A DNA stretch of 64,000 bases from the NCBI RefSeq assembly GCF_000516985.1, contig NW_006917098.1:1984001-2048000 (forward strand). Reading direction: 5' to 3'. Every line of letters begins with the position of its first letter. Position 1 is the first letter of the stretch. Shown piece after piece: positions 24,420-35,200 of this stretch. The position numbers were made by a program, and so were the translations under genes. Under the pieces are notes generated by a model. The model was not told the origin of the DNA. It searched no databases and was given only the letters and a program-made list of their open reading frames with translations. The DNA comes from Pestalotiopsis fici W106-1 (Eukaryota > Ascomycota > Sordariomycetes > Amphisphaeriales > Sporocadaceae).

Positions 24420-26327
24420 GATCAGAAAATATCAAGACAACGGTAAGATAAATTAATTCTAGGTGGTTGACTGTTCAAGGTCGGGTATGTAGTCGGCGAC
24501 GAAATCAAAAGTACAGTCTTTCATACAACAAAGTACACGAAGAAGGCGGGGTAGCAGAGCGCCCTAGTAGGCAGCCACCACAAGCCTTTAAACAAAAAGA
24601 GACAAGGCTGAAGCTGAAAATCACCACCATAACAGGGCGTAAGACTAGCAAATGGCAACCCACAAAGCTGCAATGCTTGGATGCGAGAAATTCACGAAAT
24701 GCTATCATCCTTTGCAGTGTGAACGATGATGAATCCCCGGTGCGGCCCAAGACTGATGAATGCCGACGACTTGACAAGTTGGAACCGTTTTTCACCATCA
24801 AACTCAGCTTCGCAGAGATCGATTTCTCCTGCCAGTACTTTTCTTGGCAAAAGCCTGGTCACGATCATTCTTGCGGCATCACTCCGCTCATCTGGTCCCA
24901 TGACTTTGAAGCCCAAGTCCGTACTGCTTAGAATGAGCAAAGAAATGTTTATTTACTAGAGTTCTCGAACCCTCTCGCAAATGGTTCTGGTGCCTCCCGA
25001 AACTAGATTGGCTTTGCCCAAAAAAAAGAAGAAGAAGAAGAAGAACAAGGGTTCCTTGGTGAGTCTCATGATCCCAACCTTATCTCTGTTTTCTGTGAGC
25101 AAGTCATATAGATCCACAACACGTGCTTCCTAGGTCTGAACTCCAGTGTTCGCTTCAGCTATATACCCTTTTTTCACAAATTTAAGACCATCTGTGATCA
25201 AAACCGTCCAAAAGGGATCGAAAGAGCAATTTTCAAACTTTACTTCTCGCCTCGGCGTATAAAACATCAATATGTGCTGTTATGATTCTTGAGAATCTAC
25301 CAACATTGTATGCTTAGTGATAAATTAATAAAGTGCATCTCCATCGATTATCTGATCCCATATGATTTCGCCGCCTTGCAAGTCGTCCTCGTTTAGAAAA
25401 GAAATCTTCTTCTGCTTGTTCATGACAGATGCCAGGATCGTGAGGCCTTTTGCATCTGGCTGCAGCTGTTCTCGTGACCCCTTTGCCAGCCCAATAATAA
25501 TAGATAACTGGACCCATGGCGGTCGTATTCACTATATTAGAGCTTCCAAAGTGGAACTCGCTAAATATGTGAATAACCTTAAAATAATTCTTAGCAGCTG
25601 CCTGCTCCGGTCTTAAATGGCTGCCTGGAATGTAATTAAGCTGGGACCATGTTAAAATGTGGATGTTAAGCCATTTTAACTTTGCACGGTTTTGAGATTC
25701 CCGTGGCATGATTTCCCTTGGCGACTTATATAGACGGAATAAATGTATAAAAGTGGAGTAGTTCACTAATAAGGTTTTTTTTAGAGATAATTCTAGCGTT
25801 TCACCCGCTGAAGTATTACCTGTCCTGTAATGGCAGTGCAAACATTTATATGCCTTAGCGTAAATTACTCTAGGCGGTGGATCAAGCTGTAGTCGGGAGT
25901 CACAAAACGAGCTGGGAAAGCAAAGGAAAATCCCCAAACGAAATCGTAGTAGAAGCAGTTAATTGAGTGGTTGAGTTATGTAGATAGGACTGTCCCGCCA
26001 AGTAGAGAGACACGAAAGCAGGTATTATAAACAGTGGCCCAGTGGCCGTGCCTTCCCGTATTTCCCCTACCAACGGCGCCAGTGCTAGAGTGATCGTCCA
26101 ATGTTATGATAATGAGTTACCTAATCAGATTCTCCAGTCCATAATCAATAACGGTCAGTCTCATCATTATAAGAGAGATGAGCTGGGATCGCATTTGCAT
26201 CGGCCAACAGTTAATACATAGCGCATGTCCAGTGAGTCGCTATTTTACTCGTTCTTGTTTGCATTTGGCCTTTCCAAGGTCACGACCTGTGTGATAGAGA
26301 AACGATTCTCGAGAAACCTCAACCAAT
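24420..26327. other. Intergenic, AT-rich, with a decayed coding remnant
   Basis: 1.9 kb between the HET gene start and the glycosyltransferase gene. Frames at 24.5-24.95 kb on both strands lack family signatures. The interval 25.33-25.53 kb holds a coding remnant that is repeated near 27.7 kb and is listed separately. Confidence 0.35.
25325..25528 (-). pseudogene. C-terminal remnant of an unidentified gene, repeat copy 1
   Basis: On the minus strand, 25528 to the TAA at 25325 stays open for 67 codons and reads like real protein, for example IIGLAKGSREQLQPDAKGLT, then FLNEDDLQGGEIIWDQII. A stop lies directly upstream and the sequence before it is AT-rich and broken in all frames. The interval 25344-25499 has a second, more damaged copy at 27696-27880 on the other side of the glycosyltransferase gene. 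Conservation of the protein-like frame between them suggests both come from one gene or element. The family is not recognised. A longer 207-codon frame overlaps here in another phase but does not match the shared reading frame. Confidence 0.5.
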
Positions 26328-27284
26328 ATGGGTTCTTTCATCCGCTGCACCTTTCGAAAATGCGCAATCTTTCTGACACTTATAACCATCGTTTCCACCA
26401 TTATCCATCAGTTAAGCTATCTGGAGCTGAATGATGTAACAGACACGATCAAACTCCTGGATAAATGCAATGCCAAAGGAGCTACCCAGCTTGATGATTA
26501 TCACACAATCATGAGCCGTAGCATCCCAGATACGATTCATCAAATTTGGAAGATCACCGACACTACTACGTACTCTTCGCAAGCGTCAAACACATTCTGG
26601 CAGGACAACTTCGGCCCCCTGAATTACACAGTAACACTGTGGACGGATCAAGAAATTCAGCACCTCATAGAATCCGAATACACTTGGTTATTATCGACGT
26701 ACAAGGGATACACACAAGACATTCAGAGAGCAGACCTTGGTAGACTTGTGGTAGTTCACGCTAAAGGAGGAATATACGCAGACCTGGACGTGTTCCCTAG
26801 GAATCCTACTGCGATCGACTGTCTTCGCCGGTCCGGGACACAAGCTATATTCAGCCCTACCTCCAGCAACTCAGGCTTTAGCAACCACTTTTTCATGGCC
26901 GAGAAAGGTTCGATGTTCCTGTATGAGACGCTACGCACAGCCAAACAGCGTGGTGGCTCACATCATAGGCGGATATTGCTCCCATACCTGCAGGTGTTCT
27001 GGTCGACCGGACCGATCATGGTGACGGCGGCGTTCCGGCAATACTGGATTTTACGTGATGCGCCAAGAGACGAGGTGGCACTGCTAGATCATGAGTTCAC
27101 GAAGAGGATGGTGGGACACGCCGCAGGAAGGTCATGGCACAGTGCAGATGGAGTCTTTCTCAATGAGTTTGCCGACCACATCAAGTTGATAGAAACATGG
27201 GTCATCTGGTCTGTCGCAACCATTACGCTGGGAATAGTGGTTGTGAAGACGTGTCGGCTTCTCAAAAGGGGCTTTCCATTATAA
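26328..27284 (+). CDS. Membrane-bound glycosyltransferase of the DXD (OCH1/SUR1-like) type
   Basis: A single exon of 318 codons. After a short basic N-terminus there is a signal-anchor helix (CAIFLTLITIVSTIIHQL, about residues 12-29). Then come IPDTIHQIWK, the entry motif of the Gly_transf_sug family, and DLGRLVVVHAKGGIYADLDV, with the metal-binding DXD as DLD. A second hydrophobic stretch near the C-terminus (WVIWSVATITLGIVVV) suggests two membrane passes. Family members transfer sugars, often mannose, to glycans or to inositol phosphoceramide in the Golgi. Acceptor and donor cannot be read from the sequence. The gene is flanked in direct orientation by two decayed repeat copies, so it may have been moved or duplicated with them. 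Confidence 0.85.
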   Translation: MGSFIRCTFRKCAIFLTLITIVSTIIHQLSYLELNDVTDTIKLLDKCNAKGATQLDDYHTIMSRSIPDTIHQIWKITDTTTYSSQASNTFWQDNFGPLNYTVTLWTDQEIQHLIESEYTWLLSTYKGYTQDIQRADLGRLVVVHAKGGIYADLDVFPRNPTAIDCLRRSGTQAIFSPTSSNSGFSNHFFMAEKGSMFLYETLRTAKQRGGSHHRRILLPYLQVFWSTGPIMVTAAFRQYWILRDAPRDEVALLDHEFTKRMVGHAAGRSWHSADGVFLNEFADHIKLIETWVIWSVATITLGIVVVKTCRLLKRGFPL

Positions 27285-28045
27285 GGCAAAAATCATTCGG
27301 TCAACCATTCGAATTGTTAATTGATTAATGTTACGCGCAAGTTTTAGTAGAAGATGCCCTTGACCCCTGCAATATAGCTGAGCCAGGAGTCGGGGATAGC
27401 TGTGAAGGTGCGGCACAGCGGTACCGCCGCCTATTTCCATCTTACCAGGAGGATGTTTGCTTAATTCAGTATAGTCGCATGTAGAGAATTGCTTTGGAAT
27501 CGCAAGCTCGTGCGATATCCGCACACTCGGGCAGATGATCATTGGAACGACAGTAAATAAAGTCCCATGATGGGGGCATTGTGAGTCGGACGGATAGTAT
27601 CGATGAATAGGTAACAAACGTTTTAGTACACTACAATCTATTTTAGGAGCAGTTAAACATTTATAATAAAGAATCATATATACCTATGCGTCTCAATCGA
27701 TTATCTAATCCCATGTGATTTTGCCGCCTTGCAAGTCTTCCTGGGTAAAAAAAAAAAAAAAAAAAAAAAAGGAAAAGGAAAGATTTTTTTCTGATTATTT
27801 ATGACAGATGTTAGGATCGTGAGCGCTTGTGCAGCTGACTGCAGCTGTCCTCGCGGCCCCTTTTCCAGCCCAATAGTACTTCATTCTTTTTACAAGGGTT
27901 CGTATCGGTAACAATTACCCCGCTCAGGTACAGTCAGAGTACGTGATTTGCATCTGAAGAAAGGTGTAAGGCTGTCTGTTGATTGACGCGGAGCTCGGTG
28001 ACGACTTCAGGCGCTGAGTGTGCTGGCAGCGGTGTCTGTTGAAAT
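27285..28045. other. Intergenic with repeat copy 2
   Basis: 761 nt between the glycosyltransferase gene and the S8 protease gene. It contains the second copy of the dispersed repeat, with an A-rich insertion. A 132-codon minus-strand frame at 27279-27677 has no clear domain and is probably not a gene. The promoter of the protease gene must lie in the right part. Confidence 0.4.
27696..27880 (-). pseudogene. Decayed repeat copy 2, related to 25344-25499
   Basis: This stretch aligns by eye with the minus-strand remnant at 25344-25499 (shared gattatct.atcccat.tgatt.., gccgccttgcaagtc, atgacagatg, aggatcgtgag, gcagctg, cagcccaata). It is broken by an insertion containing 24 consecutive A residues at 27747-27770 and by an in-frame stop where copy 1 reads tryptophan-aspartate. 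Substitutions include several C/T and G/A changes, as repeat-induced point mutation would leave, but other changes occur too. Confidence 0.65.
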
Positions 28046-30921
28046 ATGGCGACAATATCCTCCTTGCAGCTGGCCATTGACGTATCTAAAGTTCTTCAGC
28101 AGATTACACAGTATTTGCAGACAAACTCCCAGTTCGATCCGTTCTGCGCTAGACTTCAGATCATACTTGATCAGATTATCCCAAAGCTTGAGAATCTCCA
28201 GAGCAATGAGAATTATGAAGTTTCAGGACTACTCAGTGGGCTTGAAGCCCTTTGCGAGGTACCTTTCTTTGATAGCCCTTCTTCTAGGTCCGAAATACCA
28301 AATCCTTTGATACTAATTGTTCACCACTGTAGTTTGCTAGCATTTCAGAGAATTCCAGCGCCCAGTATCCGGCTCTGGAGCTTGTTCTGAAAGATCGTGA
28401 CTATGCCACCACTGCCTTTCGAAACTTGGCGCATAACAGACCACATAACAATCAGAGGACGAAGCTGGTGACTGAAGTCGAGTCTTTTCTGTCTCAATCT
28501 TCTGATGATGACAAAGCTGGAGCTATGCCGTCTCATGCCGACATACAAGAGGCCAGTGGAACTCTCTTGGGATGTGGCAAAGAGCTTGTGGTTTTGCACG
28601 GAATACTGTCCACCTATTGTCGATGCGCTCCGTCGGAGAATGGAGACAGCAAAATGGTTGCTCAGTTCAGGTTGCGCAATAAAAAGCAAGAGAATGATGA
28701 TACCAACGTATCCTTCGGCATGCTCTTCATGGCACATCCCCACCAAGACGAGAGTGCAGCTGGGCTTCAACCTTGCTGGCAAGATACGCATATTTGCATG
28801 CGACGAACTGTGTTTGTCCTCTGATGCCTCATGGGAAATCAGAAACATGCTAACAAAACTTGGAGAAAATTTTTAGGAAACAAGCATACCGATGGCATAG
28901 AGATTCAATCGGACTCGGTCGACTCCTTTTGCAACTACATCTCAGATCAACTTCAATCTGGTCCAACCTTGCTGCATCTATCGGTTGCGAACAAGAGGCT
29001 GTACTTTGAACAACACAGTGATCAGGAAACACAGTGGGTGATTAATCAACCCAGCGTTTCTTTGGGCCAATTGCTGGATATATCATCTCATTCCACAGAC
29101 GGGATAACCGGAAAGCAAAAGGAGGTCCTGTCTTGGCTGCTAGCCAAGGCAGTGTGGCAATATTACAACTCGCCTTGGATGGCTCAGCCTTGGACTAAAC
29201 AAGATGTGCATTTCCTCGGTGAACGACGGCCCAACCCCAATGACATCGCAAATGACATTGCGGGTATTTATGTCAATGAGCCCCTGCTCTCGGTTTCAAT
29301 CTCCGCAAGTACACTGAAAGGGAAAATGCCCAGCTTACCATCGTTGAGGTCACTGAGACACAAGATCCCCAAGATCCTTGGCCTTGGCATCATGCTTGTC
29401 GAAATCCAGCTTGGGCGTCCGATTGAAGATTTACATACAGAGGATGAATGGCTCAAGCACTGTCTTGGGGGGAGGCCACATCTCAACACCAATTACCTGA
29501 TTTGCAGAGATTTGATTGGGAAGCCAGGGTTCTTCCATGATATCGCGTACCCCTTAGAAGATCTTATCCGGCATTGTATCAACCCTCAAAAAGTCTTCCT
29601 TCCAGTTGCTCGCAATGATGAAGACGTCCAACAGGCCCTACATGATCTCGTAACCGCGCTTGAGGGCTACATTACCTATACGAAACCTGATAATGTCAAG
29701 CCCCTGAACTTGCCAATCTCGCCAATCTCAAGCAAGTCAAGCATTTTAGAGCCTCGTGATTCGAGGCAGTCCTTACTGCCAGTCGGGAATCATTTCTGTA
29801 CTGCACCGCTGCCAGCAAAGAGAACAGCGGAGTGGCCTCAGGGCCAAACGATGGCACAGACGTTAGTCACTGTTCAAACTCGTATCTCTGGCGCGCCAGA
29901 TGCTGACATGATATAGACATGGGGGCTCTTCAGGCTGGTTCGAGCGAATGAACAGCCTCAATTATATCCTTGGCCGCGCTCCTAACGAGTCTTATGAAAA
30001 GGTTCGCATTGCAGTCCTTGATACGGGCGTTGAACCACGCAATGCCGTGGCAGATTATCTTGCCGGGTATAAGGACTTTGTCTGTAAGGGCGACAAGAAG
30101 CAAGATGAGAGCGGGCATGGAACGACTACTCTTGAATTGATTTTCAACATGTGCGGACCTGCTGATGTGTACGCTCTGAGAGTCTTCAAAGCAGATGAGG
30201 CGGACAAGGGGACTCGAAAACTTACGATTGAGGTAAGTCGAACTAAGTTTGCAGCCCAAAGGGATATTGTCTTGGTACTTACACCGTTATCCCGCAGGCC
30301 ATTAAATGGTGCATAGACAACAATATTGATGTCATTTGCATGGCTTGTGGTTTCTATGGTTTTGACCAAGCCCTATACGACGTGATCAAAGAAGCGTCTC
30401 GCAAGCTACTTATTTTCGCTGCTCCCACGAATGTGGGCAACGCGGGTGAAATCACATATCCCGCCAAGCATCACCAAGACGTATTCTGCATGCTATCCAC
30501 AACGGCCGACGTCAGATTGTCCCAGCTCAATCCGACACCCTCCTCACTACGTGGTAGCTTTGCGATAATTGGCGAAAATATTAGGACGCCTGACGGCGGA
30601 GAGAACTCCGGCACGTCACTTTCGACGGCCATTGCCGCTGGACTTGCTGGGCGGCTGCTCGACTTCGCAAGACACCACGCCTGTCAAGGGGCAATTGGCG
30701 ATTTGATGCCTCGCATGCAACTCAAAGATGGTATGAGCAAGATATTTGAAGCAATGTCGATACGTGATGGGATATTTCTATGTCTGAAGCCCTGGCAACT
30801 CCTGCCAAAGACGATGAGAGACCAGGTTCCTTTCAAAAATGTGGATTTTTCCAGTGAAGAAATCAGGAAAGCGAGAAGCGAGATCTGTCGGGACATCTGC
30901 AAATGTCTGGAAGAACTGTAA
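28046..30921 (+). CDS. Subtilisin-like (S8) protease with DUF7580-like N-terminal region; HET-Q2-like partner of the gasdermin gene
   Basis: Five exons, 28046-28258, 28333-28811, 28866-29861, 29917-30232 and 30298-30921, giving 875 aa. In-frame stops at 28822 and 29914 fall inside introns with proper donors, branch sites and acceptors. The first 560 residues resemble fungal DUF7580 proteins: an alpha-helical start, then LVLKDRDYATTAF, FGMLFMAHPHQD with CWQDTHI, and KILGLGIMLVEIQLGRPIE. The C-terminal third is a peptidase S8 domain with all key residues: Asp598 in AVLDTGVEP, His630 in ESGHGTTT, Asn713 in AAPTNVGN and Ser775 in SGTSLSTAIAAG. There is no signal peptide, so it should act inside the cell. 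It lies tail to tail with the gasdermin-like gene. In Podospora the subtilisin-like HET-Q2 cleaves and activates the gasdermin-like HET-Q1; the same role is inferred here. The helical part would be the sensing or regulatory half. Confidence 0.88.
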
Positions 30922-30983
30922 GACAAGGTATCTGTCATGATATCAGTTCCTCATATATACACGCCCAAATATGAGAATAATGG

Positions 30984-31920
30984 TCAAAGTCCGTCTATTG
31001 TGACAAAGAACTGCTGTTCGGTGCCATTCCAAATCTCAAACATTTGTGCATCCTGGAGGCCTTCTTGGGCTAGAACAGATACGATATCCACATCGTCTGG
31101 CCGAGGCGCCATTACTGAACCCAATTTTCCTCGCGGTTTCACAGTCTTGACGGAGAGGTCGGAATCGAAGATTCCTGTGGACACTTCGCTCAGTCGATAT
31201 GCCCAGACAAAGTCTGTCTTGAATTGGCCGGTAATTGTGGCTTCTCTTTCGTCTTTAACTTTGGTCGTCACCTCTAATGTCGCTGAGGTTGGTACATCAC
31301 TGTTGAGGAGGAAAAATTGTCAGTAGAGCTCGGAAATCCTCGTCGATAACCAGATATGTGACTCACAGACCAGGGCCAGCTCCCTGTTGCGCTTTCGCAG
31401 TTGAATGTCTCTCACGCGTTGCGCCACGAGCAACCATCAATCCGCTAATCATATAAATTTTCCAGGCACCCAGTGTCTTGTTCTTGTCTATCCATGCTTT
31501 CAGCTCAGATGACTGCCGACACTGTTCAAGATAATGTATCGTCGGTTGTACAATGTATGTTTCCATATGGTCGACGGTCCACTCGCTGCCCATGATGCGT
31601 GTGAATGCCACACCTGCTTCAGCCTTGATGCTCATGCCAATAGCAGATGCAATAGGCACACTAGCATTGCCAGACAGTTCGAGGCCTTTTTCAGTCCTAT
31701 TGGAGAAGCAAAAGTCTGCGATTTCAGTACGAAGTATACGCATGTCGCGTGGGAATGGAAATACACCGCCTGTGTTGATCACATTGTCAATCTTCTTGGG
31801 TCCCGGGATGAAGTGACCCAATCGTACAGGGCCCTCAGCCTCACCGAAAGCCATGCTCTCATGCTTGTACTCGGGGGCAGGGTAGTGCGTCTGGCGCAGT
31901 ACAAACCAGCACTTCTCCAT
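30984..31920 (-). CDS. Gasdermin-like pore-forming protein (HET-Q1/RCD-1 type)
   Basis: Two exons on the minus strand, 31920-31367 and 31299-30984, giving 289 aa, close to the size of known fungal gasdermins. The start is MEKCWFVLRQTHYPAPEY, followed by RLGHFIPGPKKIDNVIN and an Ala/Gly/Ile-rich strand region (NASVPIASAIGMSIKAEAG). Then come a helical stretch (LEQCRQSSELKAWIDKNK), the strand KIYMISGLMVARGATRE, a strand after the intron (SATLEVTTKVKDE) and TDFVWAYRLSEVS. This order matches the pore-forming half of gasdermins as I know the family. About 60 residues follow the last conserved strand; in HET-Q1 a short C-terminal tail is removed by the partner protease. Regulated cell death by membrane permeabilisation is inferred. 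The reading frame shows no break. It is convergent with the S8 gene and divergent from the C2H2 gene. Confidence 0.8.
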
Positions 31921-32254
31921 TCCGGATTGTGACTAGAGGTTCTTATTCTGGATTTGGCTCAGAGTATGTCGAAATTAAAGTTTTGCCCTGATTTTTGGTC
32001 TGATGGCAGCTTATTCATTCTTGCATTCCATATGTGTTTATACAGCGATAGGACATGCAGGGTGGGGCTTACCCCGCCCGCCTGCCATATTACGGCTCAG
32101 GGCTGATCACACGTGAGATATTCGTTTCTTTTTGCGCCTTGTTTCCTTTCTACTGTTCTACTTCTCCTGAAGGGCCCAGCCCGGAATCATCAGAAGATTC
32201 TTGACATTATTTGTCCATGAAAGCACTCACGAGAAAGAGCGATCGACCTTCACC
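31921..32254. promoter_or_regulatory. Divergent promoter of the gasdermin-like and C2H2 genes
   Basis: 334 nt between the two start codons (31920 minus, 32255 plus), so both promoters must share or overlap this gap. A tcacacgtga stretch near 32107-32116 holds an ACGTG core. Co-regulation is inferred from spacing only. Confidence 0.45.
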
Positions 32255-35200
32255 ATGTCTCACTCAAAGGAAGGCGAGCTCGGGCCCCACTATAACGACA
32301 GCGGCTATACGCAGAATAACCACATTGCTCCGGCAGTCCATCAACAGTTGCTGACGCCAGATTCTCCTCTTATACTGAGCAATCATGCCTCTCCCAACAA
32401 CACCTCGCTCACCCCGGCTGACTCTACGACCAGCTTGTACCTCGTGCCGAGCGAGTTTGGTGAATATGACTGGAGCAACGACGACCCATTCTTTGGTGCC
32501 AACTTTGACATCGATCGTGATCGTGGGACACCATCTTTCCTGGAAGAGCAGTCCCCTTTCAATTCGGGATCTCAGACAAGCTGGAAAGCGCCGCCCACAA
32601 GCGATCCTTCTTATGGGCAGCCTGATGCTCCTTCACCACAGGGACAAAGTGCTCAACAGGTCGAGCTAGATGCCGAGACAGATCCGCAGTCTTCCAATCC
32701 CGACAAGGCTGACTCCAATGACATTCGTCATAGAACCGAGGCATGCAAACATTTATTTGAAAGTTGCCAGACACTATGTAACGATGAGCGGGTTGATAGA
32801 CTGTGCGCCAAATTCCACTGGTGGTCATTAGGTATCGGGGCATCGAAACACGGCCATTCCTCATTAGACTATCGTGTTCGAACCCGAGAGGATATTCGAG
32901 ACAGAATTGTGGATTTGCTCGACATGCTCGCTATCTCGCTACAAAGCTGCATTAGTATCAGTAAGTCGACACAACATGTGCCCCAGGTGATCTTTTTGTC
33001 CATATTTCTTTTCTTCCAGTTTCCTCCTATTTTGACTCTCTCGTCCATTGAGCACAAACCAGACTGACATCGGCCACAACAGCAGCAGCCAGCGGAAAGG
33101 AGCAGATAACAATTACTGCCGGCTCTGATACTGAGCCCGATCATGGCCACTCTCGCCTTGAAGAGACCATGGACTACATCCGCTCTAATATAGATTATCT
33201 TCTAAGACTCTCTGCTGCGATTCGAAAGTCGGGGACAAAGTTCAGACACAAACATGTCGATGAGCTTCTGGGTGATGGGAAAGTTGATCTCAGAGAATTT
33301 GGAGACTATCTTAGAAACCTAATTCTTTTCGTCCCAACCCAGTTTGCCGTCGGAAATGGTAAGACTCCATGCCTTAGACTGATATACTTACGTGTCGAAC
33401 TGGTCTAATAGAACTCATATAAAGCACACCAGGCGTATCTTGAATATCCGCGGCGTTTAGGCCCGATACAGGAGCGACTCATACAAGCGAATCTCGTGCG
33501 AAGAAACCGATTTGATCACTATTACAAGATGTCCCTTAAGGAAGATGCCATGTCACTGATAGCCGGAGATAGTAGGGATCAAGGCTCAAGTCCACCGCGA
33601 AAAGTGCAAAAGTCTATCGGGGCCTTCTCGGTTGATCGATCTGCCATATCCTCCCGGACAGCCACTGAAATCGGTACCTTTGTAATGCCAGAGAAACCAC
33701 GCAGCCATCAAACGAAGTCAAGCAGCTCTCGAGTCTCTCGGAGTGTGCTCAAGCAAGACTATCCAAGGTGTCCAGTTACGGGAAAAGACTTTTGGTGTCC
33801 ATTTTGTGCGCAGCCACTCGACAGTTCTTACTCCGATCCAAAGAAAAACATGAAATGGCGGTACGATCTCAAACTCAATCCTGATATATCATGTCTAACG
33901 ACTATTAGTGGTCATGTCTCGGAAGATCTGAGCCCTTACACCTGTATATATCCAGACTGTGACCAGGCAGATGCCATGTACGTCACCACAGATGAATGGA
34001 GAAAACATCTCAAAAGTTGCCACAGTATGTCGCGTTGGATATGCGACATTTGCTGGCTTGAATCCAGTAGCCCTGGCGACTTCGAGTTCGACGAGGAGGG
34101 AAAATGGCGTGAACACAGCTTATCATGTCATTCTGGGGAGATTTCCGTTCAGGATCTCGATGATATCGCCGAAGAAAGCAAACGGGCGGTGGTACCTTCT
34201 ATCGCATGCCCACTGTGTTACGACAGCACAGTTCTTCTTCAGCCAGATGCCGATAAACATATCGCCAATCATCTACATTCCTTTGCCTTACAGGCTTTGC
34301 CTTGGACTGCCACTGTCCCTGATGATGAAACGAGAGCTTCCGATGGATCGAACACCGGAAGGCCCTTGTATTTTGAGGGTAAAGATGATCTTGCAGAGAT
34401 AGACTGGAGTGCACCATATATTCTTCAAGACCTTGCGCCTCTCCTAGATGAGTCTATTTCTCGTTGTCAACACCTATCTCGATCTATAGATTTCGAAAAG
34501 TTGCGTGATACTTTGAATAGTGTACTCGAAACACTTCACAACTTGAAACAATCCCTCTCATCCTTGAGTATTGCACAAGTTGGTGAAGCAGCTGATCCCA
34601 TGATCAGATTGAATACGATTTTGTCAAGGCATGATGACAACGAGTTTATTACTTCCGATATGCCAACACTTGAAATTCTCGGGGTCGACCTCGAAGAAGC
34701 ACATGGTTCCTTGCAGGTAATAGTAACGAAATCGTCCATGAAAGCAGCTATTGAGACGGACGCCACTGAGACTACACCCCCTGGCAAATAGCGAGAACCA
34801 GACTTGCAGTCCACTCAGTACAATATAGGATGGAGCCAAAACACGGATACGGCTTCATACTCGGACGAATCAGCCGCAGTCATATTCAACGATGCCAGAC
34901 TTGAAGTTCCTTATCCTTCAGATTCGGGCTACATATCCAGCAGGGCATACAATTCAACAAATTCAGGCTCTGATCTTCCAGGGCCATCCTCCGGGTCAAG
35001 GTATGTTTTCTCTTTCAAAGTCTGGCTGTAGTAGATGAGACCCTGATATTTTCCAGGCCGGGTTTTCAGCAGCTTTTAGAACATTCCAATCGGAGATCGT
35101 TTCGCTGTAACTCATGCGAAAGGACGTTCCGGACTCGTATGGATCTCGAACGTCACAAGCCTACACATGATCAATGGCTCGAGGGTCAAAGGGTTGAAGA

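Noticed and set aside
24900..25060. tRNA-like words (ctcgaaccct) near 24962
   Set aside because: No matching A box or cloverleaf could be drawn around it; no tRNA gene was found anywhere in the window.
25314..25937. 207-codon minus-strand ORF
   Set aside because: It is in a different phase from the frame shared with the second repeat copy, and it begins in AT-rich sequence; probably accidental.
28822..29916. In-frame stops in the S8 protease gene, suggesting a pseudogene
   Set aside because: Both stops (28822 and 29914) lie within short introns with GTTTGT/GTTAGT donors, ctaac/ctgac branch sites and AG acceptors that restore phase exactly.
34789..34791. TAG splitting the large C2H2 gene into two genes
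   Set aside because: The TAG is the 3' end of a 75-nt intron with a GTAATA donor in phase 0; both sides are in the same frame and continue in one finger protein.
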